From positions 1 through 38,723 of the forward strand of contig CAXRIN010000102.1 in NCBI GenBank assembly GCA_964230605.1: DNA of 38,723 bases. The letters run 5' to 3'. This document shows, piece by piece, positions 32,146-38,723 of the stretch. A program made the position numbers and the translations under genes. Within the stretch, counting starts at the first letter, position 1. Each line of letters opens with the position of its first letter. This DNA is from GCA-002722245 sp964230605 (GTDB taxonomy: Bacteria > Bacteroidota > Bacteroidia > Flavobacteriales_C > GCA-002722245). The notes beneath the pieces are model-generated. The model searched no databases. It saw only the letters and a list, made by a program, of their open reading frames with translations, and was not told the DNA's origin.

Positions 32146-34599
32146 CTAAATACTCAAAGGATCCTCTGGCCATTTGTGTTTTTTGTAGCGAATTCTTAGC
32201 TCTTTTCTGACTTCAAAATAAGCGTTTTGCCAAAAGCTTTGTAAATCATTCGTGATTTGTACTACTTTAAAACCTGGCGATAATAAATGCATTAAAACAT
32301 TTATTTTCCCTCCGTTAACTTTGGGAGTCTCTAGCATACCAAAACACCTTTGTAAAGGGACTGCTAAAACTGGTGAAGATGCGTTTTCTTGATACTCTAA
32401 CTTTGCAAAAGTTCCGTTTGGTAATTTCACTTTGGAAGGAGCTAGTTTTTCTAGGTCTGATTGTTGATTTGGCGTCAGACTGTAAAAAAGGATTTCTTTC
32501 AAATCGATTTTTCGTAAATCTTGAGGTTTTTTAACCCCTCCTAAATAAGGTAATATCCACTCTCGGTTTGATGCTAAAAGTGCTTCAATACTACACTCGG
32601 GCCAACGCTGAGATGGGTTCCATTTCTTCAAGGAGTTCACTCTGTTGAGCAATTGAAGAACATCATCATTCCAATCTAACAACTGACGACCTTTTTCTGC
32701 AATCGCATCTGTTATTGCTTCAATTAATCTTTCAGGATCAGGATTTTGAATTGGCGTACTTCTCAAAACAATGCTGCCAATTCTCATTTCTTCACGGGCA
32801 ATCAATCCACCATCATCGGTATCCCATTTTACAACCTCTTTAGTTACAACTTTACCGGCTAAATCTTGCGGATTAATTGGACTGGCCATGAAAATTTTAC
32901 CGCTATTATCTCGCTCTGCAACATGCGCAACTGCTAACCATTGTTCATGAGCTAAATCATCTTGATGACCTGCCGCCGCAAATTTTCCATTCGCCATTTG
33001 AAACTGAGCGTTGTTTCCAGGACGAGAACTAGCAATTCTCTCTGGGTATGCACTCGCAATTAAAAATCCAGTATCATGATCATCAATTGGTCCGTTGTCT
33101 GGCTCAATATCAAACATTTGTCTGTATTGCTTCGCCAATTTCTCCAATCTTGTAAATTGCTTCCCTCCTTTACCCTGCTCTCGAAATCTACGCAAAGCCT
33201 CAATTCTTAAATTGATGTCAATACCTGAATTAGGAGGTAGCGGATCTTTCTCTTCTAATAATGGCGCAATATCTGTTGCCAAACCAAGCTGATCCATTTC
33301 TTCTGCTTGAATTAGCATTTGTGCAATTCTTGGGTGTGTTGGTATTTTATGAATTTGTTCTCCGTGAGGGGTTATTTTTCCATTTTCAATCGCGCCTAAT
33401 TCCTCCAACAACTTTTTTGCTTTTTGTAAATTCCCAAAAGGAGGTGGCGTTACCCAAAAAAGTTGATTAGCGTCATTAATTCCCCATTTAGCCAAATCAA
33501 GCACCAAAGAAGTTAAGTCTGCTTGCTCAATTTCTGGTGTCCCTTGTTCCTTCATTCTAGAATGCGTGACTTTGCTCCATAATCTATAACAAACACCTTC
33601 ACTTAAACGTCCTGCTCTTCCTTTTCGTTGATCGGCTGATTCTTTTGAAATCATTACCGTTTCCAATCGAGAAAGTCCAGATTTTGGATTGAATTTAGCC
33701 ACTCGCTCAAAACCGGAATCAATTACGATTTTAATTCCTTCAACAGTTAAGGATGTCTCCGCAATATTTGTGGCCAAAATCACTTTTCTTCTCCCTTCCT
33801 TATCAGGCATGATTGCAGCAAATTGCTTGCTAGGCGGTAACTGACCATAAAGCGGGGTGATTTTAAAATCGGGTAGTGATCTTCTTAATAACTCTTCGCA
33901 CTTCTTAATTTCTCCCTGACCAGGTAAAAAAACCAAAGTATCACCATCTTGGGACTTTGTTGCTTTTTTAACCGTTTGATTAATCATTTCTGGCAACATT
34001 TGCCAATCGGCATCACCTTCGTAATGAACATCTACAGGAAACATTCTTCCCTCACTTTCAACCTCAACAGCTTCTAATCGTTGAGCTAATTCGGGCATAT
34101 TAATCGTTGCAGACATGACGAGGATTCGCAAATCATCGCACAAAACGTTTTGAACTTCCTTTGAAAAAGCCATTGCCAAATCAGCATGAATACTTCGTTC
34201 ATGAAACTCATCAAAAATCAATAATCCAACATCTTCAAGTGAATTATCTTCATGAATAAGGCGGGTTAAAATCCCTTCAGTTACAACTTCTAAACGCGTT
34301 TGCGCAGATATTTTTTGCTCAAATCGTATCCTATAACCAACTGTTTCGCCTGCCTTCTCTCCCAACATGTCAGCCATTCTTATCGCCACCGTTTTAGCGG
34401 CTAATCTTCGTGGCTCTAGCATTATGATTTTCTTTCCTTTTAACCACTCTTCTTCCAACAATGTAATTGGTAAAAGTGTACTTTTCCCCGCCCCAGTTGG
34501 GGCTTTTATAATCAGGGTATTTTTCTGGGCTAATCCTAATTTTACTTCAGGAATTACCTCAGCAACAGGTAAATTAAATTGGGTGTAATCAAATGCCAT
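32146..34599 (-). CDS. hrpB: ATP-dependent RNA helicase HrpB
   Basis: An 817-residue DEAH-type helicase. It begins FNLPVAEVIPEV, as in HrpB, then Walker A APTGAGKST (33-41), DEFHE box II near residue 130, SATI box III and the QRKGRAGR box VI near residue 325. The HA2 region and the HrpB-type C-terminal domain follow, ending with 'ELRIRYKKHKWPEDPLSI'. Length matches the family (~810-820). I chose ATG 34599 because known HrpB proteins begin at this point; an in-frame ATG at 34647 would add 16 residues. The -7-like GACCTTTG (minus strand, 34605-34612) lies between the two starts and would also favour the later one. The cellular role of HrpB in RNA metabolism is poorly defined. Confidence 0.93.
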   Translation of the reverse strand: MAFDYTQFNLPVAEVIPEVKLGLAQKNTLIIKAPTGAGKSTLLPITLLEEEWLKGKKIIMLEPRRLAAKTVAIRMADMLGEKAGETVGYRIRFEQKISAQTRLEVVTEGILTRLIHEDNSLEDVGLLIFDEFHERSIHADLAMAFSKEVQNVLCDDLRILVMSATINMPELAQRLEAVEVESEGRMFPVDVHYEGDADWQMLPEMINQTVKKATKSQDGDTLVFLPGQGEIKKCEELLRRSLPDFKITPLYGQLPPSKQFAAIMPDKEGRRKVILATNIAETSLTVEGIKIVIDSGFERVAKFNPKSGLSRLETVMISKESADQRKGRAGRLSEGVCYRLWSKVTHSRMKEQGTPEIEQADLTSLVLDLAKWGINDANQLFWVTPPPFGNLQKAKKLLEELGAIENGKITPHGEQIHKIPTHPRIAQMLIQAEEMDQLGLATDIAPLLEEKDPLPPNSGIDINLRIEALRRFREQGKGGKQFTRLEKLAKQYRQMFDIEPDNGPIDDHDTGFLIASAYPERIASSRPGNNAQFQMANGKFAAAGHQDDLAHEQWLAVAHVAERDNSGKIFMASPINPQDLAGKVVTKEVVKWDTDDGGLIAREEMRIGSIVLRSTPIQNPDPERLIEAITDAIAEKGRQLLDWNDDVLQLLNRVNSLKKWNPSQRWPECSIEALLASNREWILPYLGGVKKPQDLRKIDLKEILFYSLTPNQQSDLEKLAPSKVKLPNGTFAKLEYQENASSPVLAVPLQRCFGMLETPKVNGGKINVLMHLLSPGFKVVQITNDLQSFWQNAYFEVRKELRIRYKKHKWPEDPLSI

Positions 34600-34695
34600 T
34601 ACTACAAAGGTCGGGTATTTTCCAGCAATTATGGATTGATAATCCATTTTGTGGCACGCGATTCTGGGGAATCTCGCTAATCTAAATATTGTTTT

Positions 34696-34760
34696 GTCAC
34701 CCAGAGCTCGTCGAAGGGTTTGAGCATATTTAGACAGCCCTTCGACAAGCTCTGGGTGAC
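34696..34760. repeat. REP-like palindrome upstream of hrpB
   Basis: GTCACCCAGAGCTCGTCGAA and the following GGG (34696-34718) pair with 34738-34760 with one mismatch over 23 bp, around a 19-base loop. Closely similar repeats of the form GTCACCCTGAGC-TGTCGAAGG are, as far as I recall, common dispersed elements in Bacteroidota and other bacteria. It occupies most of the 212-base gap between hrpB and the DEAD-box helicase gene. It could act on mRNA stability or termination of the DEAD-box transcript. Confidence 0.7.
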
Positions 34761-34811
34761 GTGCGTTCGTGAAATTTATTCTTCTCTGTAAATCAAGAAG
34801 AAAAAAATACT

Positions 34812-36071
34812 TTACTGTTTTCTTTTTGGTTTTTTTGAATTGTTGTTGCGACGATGATTTGGGCGACCTCTTTTTCGTCTGTTGTTTCCTCCATGCTTTT
34901 TTTCCAGCTCGGCTTCAATTTTTTGAACTTCTTCCAACGGACTTTGCTCGAAGCCTTTAATACTTTTTCGAGGTAATTTAAATCCTAATAATTTTTCGAT
35001 TCCTTTGATGTATTCCTCCTCGTCATGGGATACTAATGAAATTGCTTCTCCACTTGCTCCTGCTCTACCCGTTCTACCAATTCGGTGAACATAATCCTCG
35101 GCAATATTTGGTAATTCAAAGTTCACAACGTGCGGTAATAATGGAATATCTAACCCTCTTGCTGCAATATCTGTAGCAACTAAAACTCTTACATCTCCCT
35201 TTTTAAAACCAGCTAGCGCTTTTGTTCTTGATCCTTGACTTTTGTCCCCATGTATAGCTGCAGAAGAAATTCCAGATTGTTTTAGCTTATCGGCAATTCT
35301 ATTAGCCTTGTGCTTCGTTCTGGTAAACACCAATACTTGACTCCAATCACCGTCTTTAATCAACTTTACAATCACATTCGCCTTGTCGGTACGATTAACA
35401 GGGTGAATTATTTGCGTTACTGTTTCCGCAGCAGTATTTTCAGGAGCAGCTTCAACTTGTACTGGATTCTTTAAAAAGTCTTGCGCTAATGCTTTTATAG
35501 CTTTTGAAAATGTTGCTGAAAACAATAAAGTTTGTCGGTCTCTTGGAATAATTTTCACGATTTTTTTAATGTCGTGAATGAATCCCATGTCTAACATTCT
35601 ATCTGCTTCATCTAAAACAAAAAACTCTACCTCCGAAAGCGATAATGCATTTTGCGATTTTAAGTCTAAAAGCCTTCCCGGGGTAGCAATTAAAATATCA
35701 ACCCCTTGTTTTAAAGTTCTAACTTGAGGAGTTTGATTCACCCCTCCAAAAATTACGGCAGTTCTCAAATCAAGATTCCTGCTGTAATCCTTAATGTTAT
35801 CATAAATCTGAGCGGCTAATTCTCTTGTTGGAGTTAGAATTAGTGCTTTAATTTTCCTTCTTCTTTCTACTGGTTTTCCCGCTAACAAATGTAGCATTGG
35901 CAAAGTAAATCCAGCAGTTTTACCTGTTCCTGTTTGAGCTGATGCTAATACATCATTTCCTTGTAAAATTTCAGGAATTGCTTTTGCTTGAATTGGGGAT
36001 GGTTCTGTATAACCTTTAGCTTCAATAGCTTTTAAAATAGAGGAATTTAATCCTAATGAATTGAACGACAT
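34812..36071 (-). CDS. DEAD-box RNA helicase, RhlE-like
   Basis: A 419-residue ATP-dependent RNA helicase. In order: Q motif FNSLGLNSSILKAIEAKGYTEPSPIQ read across residues 3-28, motif I SAQTGTGKT (about 45-53), Ib TPGR, motif II DEAD (about 150), motif III SATFS, and motif VI HRIGRTGRAG near 320. A basic C-terminal tail (KKHGGNNRRKRGRPNHRRNN and following lysines) would bind RNA nonspecifically, as in RhlE-type and cold-adapted helicases. I chose ATG 36071 (MSFNSLGL); the upstream frame adds only 12 unlikely residues. It lies next to hrpB and rnr, suggesting a shared role in ribosome assembly or RNA turnover. Confidence 0.93.
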   Translation of the reverse strand: MSFNSLGLNSSILKAIEAKGYTEPSPIQAKAIPEILQGNDVLASAQTGTGKTAGFTLPMLHLLAGKPVERRRKIKALILTPTRELAAQIYDNIKDYSRNLDLRTAVIFGGVNQTPQVRTLKQGVDILIATPGRLLDLKSQNALSLSEVEFFVLDEADRMLDMGFIHDIKKIVKIIPRDRQTLLFSATFSKAIKALAQDFLKNPVQVEAAPENTAAETVTQIIHPVNRTDKANVIVKLIKDGDWSQVLVFTRTKHKANRIADKLKQSGISSAAIHGDKSQGSRTKALAGFKKGDVRVLVATDIAARGLDIPLLPHVVNFELPNIAEDYVHRIGRTGRAGASGEAISLVSHDEEEYIKGIEKLLGFKLPRKSIKGFEQSPLEEVQKIEAELEKKHGGNNRRKRGRPNHRRNNNSKKPKRKQ

Positions 36072-36235
36072 ATAAGCTGTTAATGAAATGACAGTTTTTC
36101 CGAACAATCATTTCCGTGATTGTGTAAAGGTAAGCTTTATAAAAAGAGCAAATGGGAATAACTAATTAATCGAGCCTCGTGCATAACTTTTTATGAAAAA
36201 AATAACTCCCCAAATGCTTCTGCGTACATTTAAGT

Positions 36236-38521
36236 ATGACCAGACGAAAAGGTAAAAAATCATCATATAATCCCTCTAAACCAAACGGTGGAAGACCAGC
36301 TAAAAATGGTCCGAAAAGAGATGGAAGAAAACTTTCCAAAACTAAACGCGATAATTTGGGAACGCTTGAGGGACTGACCGCTGCAATCATGCGCGTGTTT
36401 ACAACCAACCCTGCTAAGATTTTCAACTACAAAGAAATGAGTCGTGAAATTCGCGTTGGTAATAAAATGGATAGGGCTCGAGTGCAAGCTATTTTAGAAG
36501 ATTTAGCCAATCAGAAATCCATTGAGGAACACGGTAGAGGGAGATACCAATTGAATATTCAAAGTGAAGGGATTGAAGGTGTTGTTGATGCAACAAGAAG
36601 AGGTGGTGGATATATTATTATTCCCGATCGTGAGGATGACGTTTATGTGCATTCAAAAAACATGAATCAAGCCTTACATGGAGATACTGTTTTAATTAAA
36701 ATTGTTCATCATAAGGGCAAGCCTGAAGGTGTTGTTGTGAAGATTGTAAAACGCGCCCGAACGCAATTTATAGGTACAATTCAAATGCATGATAAATTTG
36801 GATTCTTGGTGCCCGATAATGATCGTATTTCGGTTGATTTATACATTCCGAAATCAAAATTAAATGGCGCTGAAAATGGTCAGAAAGCAATCGGAGAAAT
36901 AACCGATTGGCCTGCCGATTCAAAAAGTCCATTTGGAAAAATTAACGAAGTATTAGGTGATGCTGGCAACAACGATGTTGTAATGCACTCCATTTTATTT
37001 GAATATGATTTGCCTTATGAATTCCCTCCTGAAGTGGAAGCTGAGGCTGAGAAAATAAACTTCGATCTTGATCCTGAGGAAATCAAAAAGCGTAGAGATA
37101 TGCGCGATATTTTAACGTTTACAATCGACCCTCACGATGCAAAAGATTTTGACGATGCGCTTTCGTTTCAAATATTACCCAATGGCAATTATGAAATAGG
37201 AATCCATATTGCCGATGTTTCTCATTATGTTCACCCAGGAACTATTTTAGATGAAGAAGCATATAACCGAGCGACTTCTGTTTATTTGGTAGATAGAGTT
37301 GTTCCTATGTTGCCCGAAAAATTGTCTAATGGAGTTTGTTCCCTAAGACCTCATGAGGAAAAATTTACTTTCTCGGCTGTTTTTGAAATGGACGATAACG
37401 GTAAAATCAAAAAAGAATGGTTTGGAAGAACAGTGATTTATTCTGACCGAAGATTCACCTATGAAGAGGCGCAAGAAATTATTGAAACTGGTGAGGGCGA
37501 ATTAAATGAGGAAATCGGAATTATGGATCGAATTGCGAAGAAATTACGCAAAAAGAGATTCCGTTCGGGAGCAGTGAGCTTTGATAGAGTTGAAGTTAAA
37601 TTCAATTTAGATAAAGAAGACAATGCAACGCCTATTGGAGTTTATTTTAAAGAAGCGAAAGATTCCAATAAATTAATTGAGGAATACATGCTTTTAGCTA
37701 ACCGAAGAGTTGCTCAGTTTATTGGAGACAAGCAAAAGCATAAAAATCCCAAGACATTTGTTTACAGAATTCACGACAAGCCAAAACCAGATAAATTCGA
37801 TCAGTTTGCTAACTTTTTAGTGCAGTTTGGTTTCCATGTTGATCGAGGTGAAAATGCCAATATTTCAAAATCCTTAAATGAAGTATTAGAGGCTGTAAAA
37901 GGGAAGAAAGAAGGAAATATGATTCAAACCCTTGCGGTAAGAACAATGGCGAAAGCTGAATATTCAACCCATAATATTGGTCATTATGGATTAGCTTTTG
38001 AGTACTATTCTCACTTTACTTCACCAATTCGTCGTTATCCTGATGTAATGGCGCACAGACTGTTACAACATTATATCGATCAAGGAAAATCGGCCGATGA
38101 AAATGAATACGAAGAGAAATGTCAGCATTGTTCCAAAATGGAAAAACAGGCTGCTGAGGCTGAGCGAGATTCAATAAAGTACAAGCAAGTTGAATTCATG
38201 AGTAAACACCTTGGTGAACGTTTTAAAGCAATTATTAGTGGTGTTACCGATTGGGGAATTTATGCAGAAATAGAAGAAAACCTTTGTGAAGGAATGATTT
38301 CAATGCGTGATTTAACAGATGATACTTATGTGCTTGATGCAGACAACTACTGCATGATTGGTCAGCGTTCAGGTAAAAAATACCAAATGGGTGACGAAGT
38401 GTTAATTGAAATCAAAAACGCCGATTTATCCAAAAAACAATTGGACTTCATTTTAGTTGATACGTTAGAAAAACCAGAAGTTGAACACCCGTACGGTTCA
38501 GAATGGGATTTTGAAATTTGA
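36236..38521 (+). CDS. rnr: Ribonuclease R
   Basis: A 761-residue processive 3'-5' exoribonuclease that degrades structured RNA. A Lys/Arg-rich N-terminus (residues 1-40) precedes a winged-helix region (about 45-105) with HGRGRYQLN, two cold-shock domains (about 110-270), and the RNB catalytic domain beginning IDPHDAKDFDDALS (297-310) with the metal-binding Asp cluster. The RNB domain continues through HIADVSHYV and ends in SPIRRYPDVMAHRLLQHYI. A C-terminal S1 domain (about 655-740) contains GVTDWGIYAEIEENLCEGMI. Unlike Escherichia coli RNase R there is only a short tail after S1. It is divergent from the DEAD-box helicase gene across 164 bases. Confidence 0.95.
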   Translation: MTRRKGKKSSYNPSKPNGGRPAKNGPKRDGRKLSKTKRDNLGTLEGLTAAIMRVFTTNPAKIFNYKEMSREIRVGNKMDRARVQAILEDLANQKSIEEHGRGRYQLNIQSEGIEGVVDATRRGGGYIIIPDREDDVYVHSKNMNQALHGDTVLIKIVHHKGKPEGVVVKIVKRARTQFIGTIQMHDKFGFLVPDNDRISVDLYIPKSKLNGAENGQKAIGEITDWPADSKSPFGKINEVLGDAGNNDVVMHSILFEYDLPYEFPPEVEAEAEKINFDLDPEEIKKRRDMRDILTFTIDPHDAKDFDDALSFQILPNGNYEIGIHIADVSHYVHPGTILDEEAYNRATSVYLVDRVVPMLPEKLSNGVCSLRPHEEKFTFSAVFEMDDNGKIKKEWFGRTVIYSDRRFTYEEAQEIIETGEGELNEEIGIMDRIAKKLRKKRFRSGAVSFDRVEVKFNLDKEDNATPIGVYFKEAKDSNKLIEEYMLLANRRVAQFIGDKQKHKNPKTFVYRIHDKPKPDKFDQFANFLVQFGFHVDRGENANISKSLNEVLEAVKGKKEGNMIQTLAVRTMAKAEYSTHNIGHYGLAFEYYSHFTSPIRRYPDVMAHRLLQHYIDQGKSADENEYEEKCQHCSKMEKQAAEAERDSIKYKQVEFMSKHLGERFKAIISGVTDWGIYAEIEENLCEGMISMRDLTDDTYVLDADNYCMIGQRSGKKYQMGDEVLIEIKNADLSKKQLDFILVDTLEKPEVEHPYGSEWDFEI

Positions 38522-38533
38522 TTCAAATTATTT

Positions 38534-38560
38534 GTCATCCCGCAACAAGTGCGGGATGAC
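38534..38560 (+). terminator. 11-bp hairpin after rnr (REP-like, possible terminator)
   Basis: GTCATCCCGCA (38534-38544) and TGCGGGATGAC (38550-38560) are perfect arms around ACAAG, 12 bases after the rnr stop. It is GC-rich and should be stable, but no T run follows, so it may protect the 3' end or act as a factor-dependent terminator. GTCATCCCGC-type palindromes also occur as dispersed repeats in many genomes. Confidence 0.6.
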
Positions 38561-38695
38561 ATATGCGAGTGTTTCTAATTACTAACCTGAGCTCGATTCT
38601 TATTAGCTTGAAATTCAATAAATTATGTTGGTAAAAACTTGTTAGGAAATATGGTGATTTGCAGAAAAATAGCGATTTTTATTACTTCTAAACAA
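38561..38695. other. Intergenic region with no supported gene
   Basis: This AT-rich stretch between the rnr hairpin and the right-edge reading frame has no reading frame I can support. The TTTG at about 38658-38661 followed 21 bases later by TACTTCTA is a weak promoter-like pair for the frame starting at 38696. Confidence 0.4.
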
Positions 38696-38723
38696 ATGAA
38701 AATCAAATATTTAACATGCAAAT
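38696..38723 (+). CDS. Possible start of a gene running off the right edge
   Basis: An ATG at 38696 opens a frame of nine codons (M-K-I-K-Y-L-T-C-K) that continues past the window. The Lys-rich start could be a signal peptide, and a weak promoter-like pair lies upstream, but there is too little sequence to recognise a family or to be sure it is coding. Confidence 0.25.

Overview
The window looks like a chromosomal segment of a Bacteroidota bacterium, probably of the order Flavobacteriales. The DNA is AT-rich. Several genes are preceded by Bacteroidota-type -7 boxes (TAnnTTTG) and lack an obvious Shine-Dalgarno sequence. Periplasmic adaptors carry lipoprotein signals, and the gene products resemble Bacteroidota families. 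The genus is not determinable from the sequence alone. Almost everything is core or housekeeping metabolism. I see no prophage, CRISPR array, rRNA or tRNA, and no clear anti-phage or biosynthetic island.

Layout. (1) 1-3200: the 5' end of an IS1595-type transposase running off the left edge; a 19-bp perfect hairpin; an NADPH-dependent FMN reductase; and a minus-strand operon of a 58-residue membrane peptide and two paralogous NAPE-PLD-like metallo-beta-lactamase-fold hydrolases. The membrane-anchored hydrolase is broken by a -1 frameshift in a poly-A run. (2) 3300-5360: an acyl-CoA-dehydrogenase-like flavoprotein convergent with a fatty-acid desaturase. (3) 5520-8540: a three-gene ABC export cassette of the MacAB/LolCD type (lipoprotein adaptor, FtsX-like permease, ATPase). 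(4) 8725-10551: a GT-C-type membrane glycosyltransferase candidate with an extra C-terminal beta-rich domain. (5) 10685-17347: a complete tripartite RND efflux operon headed by its TetR-type regulator. (6) 17635-19575: dxs of the MEP isoprenoid pathway. (7) 19736-20818: a secreted CsgG/TolB-N-like protein. (8) 21087-27109: an acyl-CoA dehydrogenase and 3-hydroxyacyl-CoA dehydrogenase pair divergent from the methylcitrate cycle operon prpBCD. Together these look like a module for fatty or branched acyl-CoA oxidation with propionyl-CoA disposal. (9) 27136-32007: hflX, a SirB-cytochrome c fusion, recJ and a cation/proton antiporter. (10) 32146-38521: RNA-metabolism genes hrpB, a RhlE-like DEAD-box helicase and rnr.

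Non-coding structure. Two copies of a ~140-bp element with long terminal inverted repeats (8550-8689 and 19590-19727) each sit between convergent genes. Three further REP-like palindromes lie at 28392-28406, 34696-34760 and 38534-38560. Two minus-strand intrinsic terminators share the same stem sequence (8694-8719 and 10633-10659). Inverted repeats placed like operators lie upstream of the FMN reductase, between the desaturase and the ABC cassette, and between tetR and dxs.

The observations most worth a second look are the duplicated NAPE-PLD-like hydrolases with a small membrane peptide and a frameshift, the SirB-cytochrome c fusion, the mobile-looking inverted-repeat element, and the non-canonical proton-relay residues and extra membrane segments of the RND pump. 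I did not find a convincing wholly new defence or biosynthetic system.
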